DNA of 64,000 nt, taken from contig VNKQ01000005.1 of the NCBI GenBank assembly GCA_016508695.1, positions 2,418,001-2,482,000 of the forward strand. Direction: 5' to 3'. The translations under genes and the position numbers were made by a program. Positions 11,385 to 23,701 of this stretch are shown here, in pieces (within the stretch, counting starts at the first letter, position 1; every line of letters begins with the position of its first letter). The notes beneath the pieces are model-generated. The model was not told where the DNA came from, made no database searches, and saw only the letters and a list, made by a program, of their open reading frames with translations. The stretch is from Hyphodiscus hymeniophilus. Taxonomy: Eukaryota; Ascomycota; Leotiomycetes; Helotiales; Hyphodiscaceae.

Positions 11385-12698
11385 ATGAGCAACTTCTTGT
11401 TAACCCACGTGTCAACGGACTATCTTGACGACACGATCTCCGGCCTCACCGAAGTTGAAAAATATAGCCACATGCATATGTATAGTGGCATAGAACGCTG
11501 TGCAGCATCGCGAGATTCAGCCCTGAATGGAGTATCGAGTACTCATTCATTGGACGCGCACAACAGGTAAGTGACAAGCTCTTCCCCTTCAATCAGATTC
11601 CCGTAGTCCTAAGCCTTGGCTGTGGTTTCCAACAATGGGGAATTGACAAATAGGCGCACCCTTCCCTCAACAATAATTACACAGGAGACGGCCGACCATC
11701 GAGGTCGAGCAAGATTGCCCATTCGATCAAACTACAGCAGAATTGTGTGCGGTATTATGCATACCTACTGTCGTCTCGAGGACGAAAAGAGCCACTTGGG
11801 AGGGCTGTGTATCAGTTTCTGCGTCACAAAAGCAAAAAATAATTGGGCAATCGATTGCGGTAATTGTAAGATGGCTTGTGACTTTGCGGTCGCGACCCTC
11901 CGCTCTCGCCATATACATACATGTATATGGCGATTGTCTCCTCCATGCTTGGCGGCTCCGATCAACAGCCGTTTTTGGTCCACACAATTCCTTACGACGG
12001 CACTATTGCGCAGAAGGCCGCAAACGAGAATTCGATCTCGATTTCCTAGCGTGGGTCATCTTGGTTGGGCTGACCGATGTTGTTTGAAGGGTTGATGTAG
12101 AGATGACAAGCAGCTCTTTCTATGGCATTTTCACGGATCATGCGCTTCTCGGTGATATTGTGTCTCTGGGACTTTCAGCTCAGGACCCTTCAATAGGCGA
12201 CTGTACAGTTGACAATTCGAGATCTGCTGCGAGCCTTGGCATCTGCAAGACGACTATGGACCCTTCCTTACTTTCAGTACGCGATCAATTCGACGAGTTC
12301 GTGGATGTATTCTCCGTTATCACAGACTCTTCCGGGGCTAGATCCTCCAGGTAAGACCGAAGTTTCTGGTACAGAAATCATAAATAATAACATGACCTTC
12401 ATCGCAGTTGCAAACCACAACCCGAGCAGGTCAGAGCCCATCCTGCCTTCGATCACACTCCCAGCACTGTCCGGACGGAAGCTTCCGACCACCAGACTTA
12501 CCACAGGTTTGTAACGTCTTATCACACTTCCCCTCGGGTGTGCCTTGCACTAACACATCCAGATTCAGAGACGAGATAAAGAGCATCCCTGTGTCAAGAG
12601 TGTGCGACCTGTGCGGAAGCCATCTTGCAACACCAAAAACTCTCAAGGCCCATCAGAGAAAGACCTGCAGGGGAATGAGGATCAGGAACCGACAGTAG
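11385..12698 (+). CDS. small C2HC/C2H2-type zinc-finger protein, exon structure tentative
   Basis: The 3' part is well supported. Exons 12101 (ATG at 12103)-12350, 12408-12506 and 12563-12698 splice in frame with good GTAAGA/GTTTGT donors. They end in a single finger VCDLCGSHLATPKTLKAHQRKTC, i.e. CxxC-x12-HxxxxC, where the last ligand is Cys instead of His, followed by a basic tail. From the ATG at 12103 alone this gives 160 aa. An acceptor-like GATGTAG lies directly before it. Adding 11385-11566 and 11654-11859 keeps the whole in frame (290 aa) and uses the TATA box at 11263, but the second of these exons is not clearly protein-like. The remaining residues are Ser/Asp-rich. The role is probably nucleic-acid binding; no closer family recognised. 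Confidence 0.5.
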
Positions 12699-12986
12699 AA
12701 TGTTTACAGGAATGATGAATGATAGCCTGGGAATCGGAGAGGGATGACTATGGATGATGTAACATTTGCGCACCTGGAGTTTGCAAATGAATTTGGGTGC
12801 TATGATGTGGGTTTTGTAGCAATTTTTATCTGCGGCAAGTGTAGGCATTGAATTTGTTGAGAATACCGTTTGTGCTTATCGTACAAGTCAACAAATGGGA
12901 CGAAAGGACACAGGGCTCGGGAAGAAACAGAACTTTTCAATACTATATATACAATACTCTACAGTTGACCTCCTGATCCGGCCCTA

Positions 12987-15792
12987 CTATTCCTCTCCAG
13001 TCGGCATCTCGGTCACATCCTCCTCGGTTCGGGTTTGCTTTTCCCACATGGCGAAATATCTACCCTGAAGGGCTAAAAGTTCCTTGTGCGTACCACGTTC
13101 CACAACCGTCCCGTGATGTACCACGATAATCTGATCCGAATTGGTGATCGTCGACAAACGATGGCTACACGTGCCATTAGCATACTCCCTATACGTAGAT
13201 GGGATTCTCTTACGCGATGGTGATGGTCGTGCGTCCTTCCGTCACCCTCTCCAGTGCAGTCTGGATCTCCCGCTCAGTGTTCGAGTCTAGGGAGGCGGTG
13301 GCCTCGTCTAGCAGGAGAATGCGACTGTTCTTGAGAATGGCGCGCGCGATTGCAACCTGGAAAGGAAGATTGTCAGCAATATCCCACGTGCGGGTCTAGA
13401 TGTCTCTTACACGTTGACGCTCGCCACCAGAGAGCTTCAGACCCCTTTCGCCAACTTTTGTATTATACTGGTCTGGGAATGCGAGGATACGCTCGTGGAT
13501 GTTGGCAGCTTTGCAAGCATTGACGACATCGGCCTCCGAGGCGTCTGGCCGGGCGTAACGGAGGTTGTACATGATGGTCGCGTTGAACAAGACGGTGTCT
13601 TGTGGGACGACACCAATGTGCTTTCTTAGGCCGAGCAGCGTAAGGTCACGGATATCATGTCCATCAACAGTGATAGATCCACTATCCACGTCGTAGAATC
13701 GGAATAGAAGCTTCAGACATGTTGATTTACCACCGCCCGACTCACCAACAATCGCCGTCTTGGTGCCAGGTGGGATTGTGAAGCTCATGCCACCAATGGC
13801 CGGCTCCTTCCCCTGGTATGAGAACTTTACGTTATTGAACTTCACTTCGCCGAGCGGGGTTGGAAGCACGATTGCATCTGGTTTCTCCACCACTCCTGAA
13901 GTCTCTTTGAACTAGAAAGTTTTAGTGAGGTCGTTGGAGAGGCAAACGAAAACCTACTAGATCGAGCATCCGCTCAGCTTCGATCAAGCTATTCTGTATC
14001 ATGGTGTAAAATGTGCCAAAGAAGTTCAGTGGTGCCGAAATCTGGGCGAAATATGTGATCAAGGTGACAAATTCGCTGACTGTCTGCTGGCCCAAGGATA
14101 TCTTATACGCAGATAAGACAACTATCATGGCCGTACCAAGGCTGAAGATTGTGCTCTGGGTCACATTCAAACCATTTAGCGACCACTGAACCAATCGCTC
14201 GGCATGCTGATATACTGTTATATACTCTTCAAACCTTTTAGTCTCAGAGGCTACAGCGCAATTATGTTGCACAGTCTCAAAAGCGATAATAGCGTCCGTT
14301 CTATGATATATTCTTTTAGCCATATCCGGGTTAAGCAGGTGATTATCACTCACTTGGCAGCCTCCATTTCTCGGCTCTTCGTAGCCATATCTCTTCTTTG
14401 CCTCCCACGGAATTTGGCCATGTAGATGGTGAGGAAGATGTATGACCACATAATCACAAGGATGATGAGAGTGTAGAAGGCGTCGTATCTGATGAAGAAG
14501 ACCACAGAAGCCACCAAGATATCGAATATCATCGGGAAGACGTTAAACATAAAGTTCTCGAGGAATGAGTTCATTGCACTACCACGACTAAGTGCGCTCG
14601 TTACCTCGCCAATCTTCTTGCTCAGATGAAAATCCATCGAGAGTCCAAGAACGTGTTCAAACGCCGCGCAAGATAGTCGACGAAGCAGTGATTGCGATAC
14701 TGGGATCCAAAGGACGGACCTTCCGGCCCCGATTATTCCCTGTTGGCCCTGGAGACTTCGATAGACTACGTATAATACTATCTCCTTCCACGGAATGCGA
14801 CCGTAGCCAAGGGCGGCGACGAGGTTTCCCAGCTGGATCGGGACAAGAACATTGATCGCGCGTTGCAATATCATCAAACCAAGACAGATTATGACAACGA
14901 CTTGGTATAGATGGGAGTCAGATGGCCTGTGGTGTGTTAGATCCATAGACTTTCTTTTACGTCTTCAAGCCTTCAAAACCCACCATAGATATGGGAACAG
15001 GACTCGAAAACCAGCGAAGTAATCAAACCAACCCGCGCTCTGAGCATCACGAGGCTTCTTGGATTTCTGCTTAGGGCCATCAGAACCATAGTCATTACTA
15101 CCGTTGCCATTTTCAAGGAGTGACTGTCGTTCTGAGTCCAATCCTTGTTTGGGTGCCTTCACTTTATACTCTCGATAAAGTAGGAGTACCACCATGATAC
15201 CAAGAATTACGATCCGTGCCAAACTCAAACCAAACAAGCTATCGAGAAGGCCGTGGGGTACATGAATCTGGTGGTCCAGAGACATAAATACGGATGCGAT
15301 GACGACTTCAATAAGTACGCCTACTACCCATGCGGAGCAATGGGAAGTGGTCGGAGTCCAGGGTCCATCGGGATCTGGCAATAGTCCAGCAAGGAAATAC
15401 AGCAGCACGCCTGTATGAGAGGCTAGATATGCTGTATACGGGAAATTGACATCCTCGGGGACATCATTTCGACGAGCAATAGCAGCGCTCAACGTCAGGA
15501 CGATGCTGGCCAGCTGGATAATGGTGAGCATATCAAAGCGGGTGGTGGTAGCATACTAGCCTATGGTGGATCGACATACCAGCAAAGGGGATAGCAAAAG
15601 CTGACAGACCCATATCAGCTTTGTGTAAAGGCGATATGTCTTTTGGATCTTCTTCTCGTTGATAGCGGCCCAAGGCTCGTCGACATCTCGATAGCGGTAG
15701 TGGAACAATTGTGATGAGAACAAGGTGACGAAAAGGCCGCAAGGGTATAAATAAAAAGCAATAGCCAACCCCAGCAGCTCTTTATCAGCCAT
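12987..15792 (-). CDS. hmt1: HMT1/ABCB6-type half-size ABC transporter
   Basis: ABC half-transporter of the heavy-metal-tolerance branch; homologues in fission yeast (Hmt1, vacuole) move phytochelatins or glutathione conjugates. Seven exons in transcription order: 15580-15792, 14984-15513, 14354-14926, 13958-14312, 13411-13911, 13214-13356, 12987-13164 (830 aa). Every junction is in frame. An N-terminal hydrophobic region of about five helices (TMD0, characteristic of HMT1/ABCB6) precedes the six-helix core (VVIICLGLMILQRAINVLVPIQLGNLV.., SLLRRLSCAAFEHVLGLSMDFH, TDAIIAFETVQHN). The nucleotide-binding domain has Walker A GESGGGKST, the signature LSGGERQR, Walker B ILLLDEATASLD and the H-loop IAHRLST. 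All catalytic motifs are intact. It is divergent from the mitochondrial carrier, 399 bp apart. Confidence 0.93.
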
Positions 15793-16191
15793 GTTGGCGT
15801 CACAACTGTTGATCAAGTTGGGTAATGGAAACCGTGAAGACTGGATATGGACCGCGGTTGAGGATGCTTACACCGCGTGTTCGGACCCCAGCGATGGATG
15901 CTTCCAAAGAGTTCCGCCCTCGCCGCCCTAAGCAGACCCGAAGAATTGTGAGTTGCGGAAGCTAAATCTGTTGTCCGATGTAAGCCTGAATGTTGAAGCT
16001 ATAGCAATAATACAATGATCCTGTCTATTCTAAGAATCAGTTGTTCAGTCCCAATATAATTGTCTTTCCAGATAATTGGATGATAAGTGTGGCGCTGAGG
16101 TAAAAGACCGAATCACGTGATATAAATATATCCAAGAGAAATCGTCAAACTCTTCCTCTGTGACCACCAGTCCTTTCAAAACCCCCAGGGA

Positions 16192-17055
16192 ATGGACGTC
16201 ACAAGTTTATTCACAAACATCGGGGCAAGCGCTACTGGATCAATCCTCTCGAAAGTGTCATGCTACCCTCTCGACACAATTGCCGTCCAATATCAGACCT
16301 CAACCAGACGTCCACTTCTCTCAATCCCACTGAAGGCCTACTATCGCGGCATCGGCGTAACAATCCTCACTGTCACACCCGCCACTGCTCTGTATCTTAC
16401 AACCCGTGAAGCTGCCCAGATCGCACTCCTCCCACATCTCGGCGATGGCGCCCTCAATGACGCAACATCAGGAGTTCTGGCGGAGCTCGCGGGGAGTGTG
16501 CTCTTCACGCCAATGGAAGTCCTGAAAGCACGTCTCCAGATCTCACGCTCTGGCCAAGAGGGCAAGCTCTTGTACCAGCTCAGGGAAATTGCGCAGAAGG
16601 AAGGGTTTCGGGGATTCTACCGGGGATATGTCATGGGGATCGCAAGCTATATCCCGTTCAATATCCTCTGGTGGACTACGTATGGGAACATCAGACGAAG
16701 CATGCCGGAACGAAGTTTGGAGGTCCAAATCGCTTTCGCGTCTGGTGCCGCGGCCATGTGTTCGGCGGCGTTCATCCATCCGTTGGAGTTGGTGAAGACG
16801 AGGTATCAAGTGGCGACGAGCGAAAGTGTTGCGGCAGTGGGTGCTGTTACAGGATCAAGGAGTTCGGACCAAGAGGGACTCAGACAGGTGGTTCGAAACG
16901 TGATGAAAGAGAATGGACCGAAGGGATTCTATGCTGGGTTTCTCCCAACCTTGATGCGGAGTGTGCCGAGCTCGATCATCATGATGAGTGTTTTCGAGCA
17001 CTTGAAAGCGGAGAGGAAGGAGAGTGCTGCTCAATTTCATGCATCTGAAGTCTGA
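16192..17055 (+). CDS. mitochondrial carrier family (SLC25) protein
   Basis: A single-exon 287-aa protein with the three-repeat layout of mitochondrial inner-membrane solute carriers. The signature Px[DE]xx[KR] is intact in repeats two (FTPMEVLKARLQI) and three (IHPLELVKTRYQV). The first copy (YPLDTIAVQY) lacks the Lys/Arg. Repeat-end motifs EGFRGFYRGY and NGPKGFYAGF are clear. The substrate cannot be assigned from this. It shares a 399-bp divergent intergenic region with the HMT1-like ABC transporter, so co-expression is possible. I considered yeast-type SAM, iron and pyrimidine carriers and cannot choose. Confidence 0.9.
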   Translation: MDVTSLFTNIGASATGSILSKVSCYPLDTIAVQYQTSTRRPLLSIPLKAYYRGIGVTILTVTPATALYLTTREAAQIALLPHLGDGALNDATSGVLAELAGSVLFTPMEVLKARLQISRSGQEGKLLYQLREIAQKEGFRGFYRGYVMGIASYIPFNILWWTTYGNIRRSMPERSLEVQIAFASGAAAMCSAAFIHPLELVKTRYQVATSESVAAVGAVTGSRSSDQEGLRQVVRNVMKENGPKGFYAGFLPTLMRSVPSSIIMMSVFEHLKAERKESAAQFHASEV

Positions 17056-18465
17056 GCGACTGTACCGCTGTGTACGATATGCTTCCAGAATAAACGATCG
17101 ATCAGTAAATGGTGGCTGCCGGCCGTCTCAATACCCGCTCACGAGATTGGATCTCGATGTATAGAAGGGGACTTCCTGGCTCTAGAATTGGGAGGAGGTA
17201 CTGCGGATTGGAGATGCCAAAGCAGGAAGAAATCTAACTGGATGCAATAAAACCCATATTTTCCTCGATATCTTGAATTGTGAATGACTTGGGAAATCAT
17301 TGTGCCGGGTTTGAAGACCATGTAATCTAGGAAGGGATATCCCAAATTCTAGTGATTGAAAGCGATACTTCAAGCGGGAACTCAGGATTGAGCATTCCTC
17401 CCCTTAATCCTTCCAAATTGCTTCAAAATCCTGACGAGAACCCTATCCAAGATCCAACGCTGATAACCACTCCATGCTATTTGGAAGTGATTCAAGGCGT
17501 CACATCAGCATGGCAATTCCTTATCTTAGCGTTACTCCCCATCCTTATCTTACAATGGACAGCAACGCTCCTGCAGATCGTTAATATCGAAAGCTTATCT
17601 AACCTGCAACATCACGTTCCGTACTTATTACTGTAAGAATAAGACTATGCTCCCAGGCTATAAAGCTTATAATGGCTGGAAAGGGCATAGCGGTAAGCAT
17701 TGTTGACGCCCATCTGCCGAGTACTAAAACGGGTCTATTCGTATTGAGTGGCAAGTTGATTTTCTCTAAGGTTTTCCTCGAAAGAAGGATCTCTATCTAG
17801 CTAAGAGCTAACCGCTATGGGTATCGCTCAACACGTGATTCCAAATCCAGCCTCTGCAGTACCTTGTAGGCAGCCCCTGTATCTTACCTTACCTTACATA
17901 AGGTGAGTGCATACAGAAATACGGCGGTCCAGGGCACAACCGTTATCACAATACCACCGTCCGATATCTCTAGACGAGGGATGGGCATTTTTGCGTAGAA
18001 TGGCTTGTCTAAGGACAATTGGAAGATGAATTGAGAGAAAGTGAAACTCTATCATAAAAGAATAAATGATCTTGCACTGCACGTAAAGGTAGTGCGGGCG
18101 ATCATTTGGACTTACACCTGTGGGTTTCGAAGCTCACCAAAGACAGGGTATTCTTGCATTAATGTACGAGAGTAGTTGTAGGCCACCAGAGTGCAGCTTG
18201 AAAACCGATGATGACGTTCGGCGCAAGCCGTTAGTATTTGATGCCCGACTACCCCATCGTCTAGTAAGTGCTATCATTGTCGCGCATTCTCCCGGTAAGC
18301 TTCAAAAATCTTATCACAATGATCCCAGACTTTTCAGAGAACATTTGATCTCGTTCCTTTCTTTCGGTGCTCTACCTTTCTTCTCATCTCAGACTTGGAT
18401 TCAACTTTAAATATCAAGTTTAAGGATTGACGCCTCGCCTACGCTCTCCCGATACCTCCACAGAC
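17056..18465. other. 1.4-kb gene-free region
   Basis: No supportable gene. Contains a short direct/inverted motif (ACCTTACCTTAC..ATAAGGT) near 17885-17905 and several short frames without domain signatures. The last part is the promoter of the MFS gene. Confidence 0.4.
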
Positions 18466-20656
18466 ATGCCTCTGACCGAGGAAGACTACGAAAGTTTGCG
18501 AGCTGAAGCGAACGCCGATCCTGAACGATATCGACAATGGGATCCCCAGGGCAAATTTCGCAAAGAATACGCCGATCTCCACGCCAAAGACGAAGAAGCG
18601 CAAAAGCAAGAACAAGAGCAGGATCAAGAGCAGACCAGTCGTGACGAAAACGAAATCGAACAACTACCAACCGCATCTTCCTCCTCGTCCGTTGCCACTT
18701 CTGCACAGTATGAGGGACTACGGACTCGCCCTACAGCTACCCTACGCCGCAGTGGTACGTTGTATTCTCACGACACCGATCTTTATCGAGCCGAAACGAG
18801 CAGAATAAATGGTCCTTTGGAAACCCATCCTGCAGCCATTGAGCGAATCTATACACATCGTTCACAGCATTTTGGAACGGTTGGATCCAGGGCCTCAACA
18901 AAGCGGAAGGAATTTTCACTACCCAAATTCGGAGGAGGGAAACCATATCCTCCTGCCTTGCCCGCAAAGGAGGAGTACGTTGTTGAATTTGACGGGCATG
19001 ATGATCCCTCGCATTCTCAAAACTGGCCCCTCAAAAAGAAGTTCGTGGAATGTCCCCAAACAGACCTGCTACCAAACTGACTACTGCCATAGACTTGCCA
19101 TTTCTTTAATTGCGATATGGTGTTCTCTGGCTGCAACCTTTGGAAGTAGTATCTTCAGTGCGGCAGCGGTTGGAGTCGACAGCGAATTCCACATCAGTCA
19201 AGAAGTTGGCACGCTTGGTACATCACTCTTTGTTCTTGGATACGCTTTTGGCCCGATCTTATGGGCTCCTATGTCTGAGCTCTACGGGCGGAGACTACCA
19301 ATAGTCATCGCCTCTTTCGGCTTCGGAATTTTCGCCATTGGGGTGGCTACTGCTGCAAATGTTCAGACTGTCATGATATGTCGCTTCTTCAACGGCTTGT
19401 TCGGCTCCTGCCCACTTGCAGTCGTTGCTGCGATATTCGCCGACATGTACAACAACGAAACCCGCGGTCTCGCGATTTCTTGCTTCTCGGCCACGGTATT
19501 CATGGGTCCATTGCTCGCTCCATTCGTTGGCGGCTTCATCACAGATTCATATCTGGGATGGAGGTGGACAATGTACATCTCTTCATTCATGGGGTTCTCG
19601 TCGTTCTTATTGAGCCTATTCTTCCTCGATGAAACCTATCCGCCTCTCATATTAGTAGCGAAAGCCTCGGAGCTTCGTAGAGTGACTAAGAATTGGGGCA
19701 TTCACGCCAAACAAGAAGAGATTGAGGTTGACTTCAAGGAGTTGGTCGTGAAGAATGTTGGGAGACCTCTCAGGATTCTCTTCACAGAGCCGATTGTGCT
19801 CCTCATCACCATATATATGTCTTTCATATATGGGCTGCTGTACACCTTCCTTACAGCATATGCTATCGTATTTCAAGAAATCTATGGCTTTAATGCGGGA
19901 GTTGGTGGCTTGACTTACTGTGGGTGTTCCTCGAAACCTTTCTTCCTGTTCCATGTTGTTTCACGAACTGCAGGACTTGAGGTCCCTCTCAAACAATACT
20001 CCTTACTCCTTAGTGTTATCCAATTCTTCTTGACCTACCCTAAAGAAGCATTGCTGACTTCCAAACCTCTTCTAGTTGGTCTTGTTATTGGCGAAATCAT
20101 AGCCTTCATTCTTGTCGTCCTTACAAATCCGGCCTACGTAAAAAAGCTCAAGGCAAACAATAACATACCAGTTCCTGAATGGCGTCTACCACTCGTCATG
20201 GTTGCTGCTCCGATTTTCGCCGCCGGGTTGTTCTGGTTTGGCTGGACAGGCTATACTGGTAAAATTCCGTGGATTGTCCCGACACTGTCTGGCCTGTTCA
20301 CAGGATTCGGTATCTTTGTCATCTTTTTACAGTTATTGAACTACATCATCGATGCTTACCTTATGTTCGCCGCCTCTGCGATCGCGGGAAATACCTTCCT
20401 ACGATCGCTTTTCGGGGCCGTCTTTCCCCTCTTCGCAAGCTACATGTATAAGGGGATCGGGATCAACTATGGCCAGACTTTGGTGGGAGCAGTCGCTGTC
20501 GTCTTGATACCTCTGCCATTTATATTCTACTTCTATGGCAAGAAGATCCGGGCGAGAAGCACCTTTGCACCTGCTCCGGATATCGAGCAAGACAAAAGGA
20601 AGGATGAGGAAAGCAATGGTAGCAGCCAGACCAACAAAACGGCGGAGGAAACTTAA
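18466..20656 (+). CDS. MFS transporter, DHA1 (drug:H+ antiporter / polyamine) type
   Basis: Plasma-membrane major-facilitator exporter. Three exons, 18466-19040, 19093-19919 and 20076-20656, give 660 aa. The first 185 or so residues are cytosolic, acidic and Gln/Glu-rich and end in the family motif DPSHSQNWPLKKK. Twelve hydrophobic helices follow, with motif A-like GPILWAPMSELYGRRLP, a GSCPLAVVAAIFADMY segment, and motif C-like FMGPLLAPFVGG. The first intron has an unusual GTTCGT donor. The second (156 nt, GTGGGT..TAG with a TGCTGAC branch site at 20053) is a multiple of three without stops, so the unspliced frame looks continuous; splicing restores VGGLTYFGLVIG. The gene ahead of the Zn2Cys6 regulator is co-oriented with it. 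The usual substrate classes are azoles, polyamines or toxins; not decided here. Confidence 0.9.
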
Positions 20657-21076
20657 GATAGCCGCGGACCGTTCTTGTATTTGAGAAAGCTTTAGTGGCT
20701 AGCAATGCATGACGGATTCCCTCTCTCATACGTAAAGGTCGGGCCATACCTTCTGACAGGACCAATCCAGAAGCGGGATCTCGATATCACTGACACCAAT
20801 AAAGCTTTGGTCTGTCTGGTACCCGTTCTAATCTAGTCTATCTGTAATGAGGTAATCAAATAAGATCTGTACCTAATTCAAAGTGTATTAAGATCACGTG
20901 ACAAACTTAGCGAATGTGGAAAGGACTTACATCGAGCCACCAATGCGGGAAGCCCGCCGCCAAACCTCAAGAGAAGTCTTAATTCCAAGCCAACGCGGTG
21001 GGATAGCTGGGTAGAGAGATCTGGAAATGTATTCTTCGCCTTACTCTGGCTGCTAATATACCTGGAATTCCGCAGC
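20657..21076. promoter_or_regulatory. MFS 3' flank and promoter of the Zn2Cys6 gene
   Basis: 420 bp between two co-oriented genes. A CACGTG-like ATCACGTGAC lies at 20892-20901. No other gene seen. Confidence 0.35.
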
Positions 21077-22827
21077 ATGGTCTTTCCAAGCCGCGGCTGT
21101 CAAACCTGCAAAAAGCGGCGTGTGAAGGTATGTCGAAGAGATCATCCGTCAAACCGACAGCTAATCCTGCCAACAGTGTGATGCTATTCATCCAAACTGT
21201 GGGCAATGCCGAGTGAAAGCTCGAGCATGTACCTGGGACCCCAATGATCAGGCAGGCCTGCATTTCAAGAGCGAAAATGCATATGCTCAAGGCCAGCGTA
21301 GGCGTCCGAAGAAAGTGAAGGAGCGTCCACCTGAGCAGATGCGACTCACAACTGCTTCGCTGAATCCTAAAACCGTCTCAACCGCCTTGTCTACTCCTCT
21401 GGATGTCCAAGCTTTCCATTACTGGATGGAGAATTTCATGTTCCGACTCGAAGACCTGCCTGGAATTGGACATGAGTACGGCAATTATGTTCTCTTCAAC
21501 TGGGTTCGTGCTCGGCCGGGTTCGAGCCTACACGTTGCATTCTCCGCTCTCTCGCACGCCGTCTTTGGCCGAGCGAGGCATGAGAACAGGGCTCTGGAAA
21601 CGGCGGGAAAGGCTCAAGCTCTGAGCATCGTCAAGACGAGCAAGGAGATGATGGAGGTGAAGCAGATGTCGAACGAGAGAATCGATCAGCTACTCGTTGC
21701 TATTATGCTAATGGGTACATATGAGGTACGCTAGGCACAAGAATGTGGTATTGAGCTGGCTGTCCCTGACAGTTAATCAGAATATAATGTACGGTCACGA
21801 GACCAATCATAGTGATCCCATGCTCTCTTCTGGAGCCGATGAGGTCGGATCACGATTCTGGAAGAATGTCTGTCATCACAAAGGCGCTGCGGGTCTTCTA
21901 AAGGTACGGCGAGAACAAGGGCTACCCCCAAATCTACCACTCGACAAGGTGGTTCGGCGACAGATTGTAAGTCAAACCGAGAGTATCGAGTGACCTCGCT
22001 ATGTTCTAATCAGCGTTTGCCAGATCCGAGTCATCATCCTCCGTGGTGATCCTATCACCGAATGGCTCCAAAATGGCGACGAGTATGGTGAGGAGAGTCC
22101 ATTGCTTGAGTTCGACACGCTCATGGTTCGAGTTGCCAATCTGAGAGCAAAGGTGTTGAGTCTTGGAAACGTACCACCAATTCACTCATGCAAAGCACTA
22201 ATCGTACCCAACGAGCAATGTTGGGAAGATGTAGTGGCAGAAGCCCAGAGGCTTGACAATGCACTTAACTTATGGTCCGAGACACTCCCTGAGGATTGGA
22301 CCTACTCAACCCACCCTCCTCCGCCAATCACGGAGTCTCCAGAGACTGACCTGCTCTACAACGGCCCCGTTCATTTCTTCAATACGCATGCTCATGCAGT
22401 TGTTTGGCTCCGATTTCGTGCAGTTCGACTCATCGCAAACAGTATCCGCAAACGGGGTCTCTCACACCTGTCCCCATTCCATGATCACTTGATCGTTTCG
22501 CAACAAGAGCTATGCCGAAAGAACATTGAATCGATAACGAACGATATCTGCGGCAGCATTCCATTCTTCTTCAACCTTCCGAACATGGCTGGAGGGACCC
22601 CAGGCCTGAGATCCATCAGGATGGGGAAATTCATCTTCAATTCCGAGGACGAAATCCTGCCGAAGATGGCGATCCTGCTTGCCTGGCCATTAACAGTGGC
22701 TGTTAGTACCGATGGGGTCCCGGATCCTCAGAAGCGGTGGTTGAGGCATCGCCTGAAGATCGTCGCGAGATCTCTGGGGGACTCAATCCTCGAATCGGTT
22801 GCCGAGAGATCGGAGTTTCGATTCTGA
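21077..22827 (+). CDS. Zn2Cys6 fungal transcription factor
   Basis: Nuclear DNA-binding regulator. Four exons, 21077-21127, 21177-21725, 21781-21966 and 22024-22827, give 529 aa. The first intron splits the zinc cluster: SRGCQTCKKRRVK on exon 1 joins CDAIHPNCGQCRVKARAC on exon 2, giving the complete CxxCx6CxnCxxCx6C set. The rest is the usual helical middle homology region, with hydrophobic blocks such as QLLVAIMLMGTYE, FKWK-like and HAHAVVWLRFRAVRL. All four exons join in phase 0. It follows the MFS transporter in the same direction, so it may control it, but this rests only on position. Confidence 0.92.
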
Positions 22828-23701
22828 TGGACGTTCTCGCTTCTGCTCATAAGTCAATCAACGGCAAATGGAATCAATCCGGAAAGGAACTGTGAGATTG
22901 GAAGTAAGTATAGGAGGGACTCGACATTGAATTCAACTAAAAATGACAGAATCAACATCTGCCCAATGATCGGTTCCAGCTTCTGGGGTTCAGTGAGGGA
23001 CCAAGACTTCTTATACCCATCTCATCTCTTCCGCACAAGCCAGGCTCTCGAGTCAGGGAAACCGCCGGCGCTGATTTAAAGGCGGAAATTCGTAGCCCAC
23101 TCTGACGCGGAATCCGTCGAAACTAAACTGATGAAGCTATCTCGGGACATTTTAGGCGTATATGAGGTTTTTATACAAGTGGACTAAGAGGATGGCATGA
23201 AGCACCTGCTTAGGTTAGTCTACGGGGAAAGCTCGCGAGTTTGGCTGAGATGGGACAGCCCTGTCCGCGAAAACTCGAAGGTTTCGACATGTTGGGTTCG
23301 ACAGGACTCGATGTTCTGCGAGAACTGGGCTTAAGTATGCTTCAAGATCTCGAGGAAGTCAAAGACTATCAGTATCTTGGAGTGGTAAGGAGATGATTTG
23401 GTGCGGAAGAAGCAATGTAAGACGCAATGTAAGACTAGGTCGAAATGGATCATTCTTCGATTGCGCTCATTACAATCCTTCGATATGTACACGACTTGCT
23501 GCACCACGGCCCAAGACTCGCCTTATCAGGGTCCCGATCAATGCGGGTGTCAAGTCTGTGGATTGAGGAAGCTAGGAGCTGAGGCTATATACAAGTGCTA
23601 GGTGCTTGCGTGCCTTCCCTGATACGTCTCTATCTAGATACGCGCACGCATCCCAGTCTACGTGGAATTTATAAACAGAACAATTCCCTCCCATATACAG
23701 C
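22828..23701. other. intergenic region, convergent gene ends
   Basis: About 870 bp between converging genes. A 12-bp direct repeat GCAATGTAAGAC occurs twice in tandem near 23413-23436. No coding signal found. Confidence 0.4.

Noticed and set aside
17880..17910. ACCTTACCTTAC / ATAAGGT near-palindrome suggesting a transposon end
   Set aside because: Only one copy, no matching second end and no transposase nearby.
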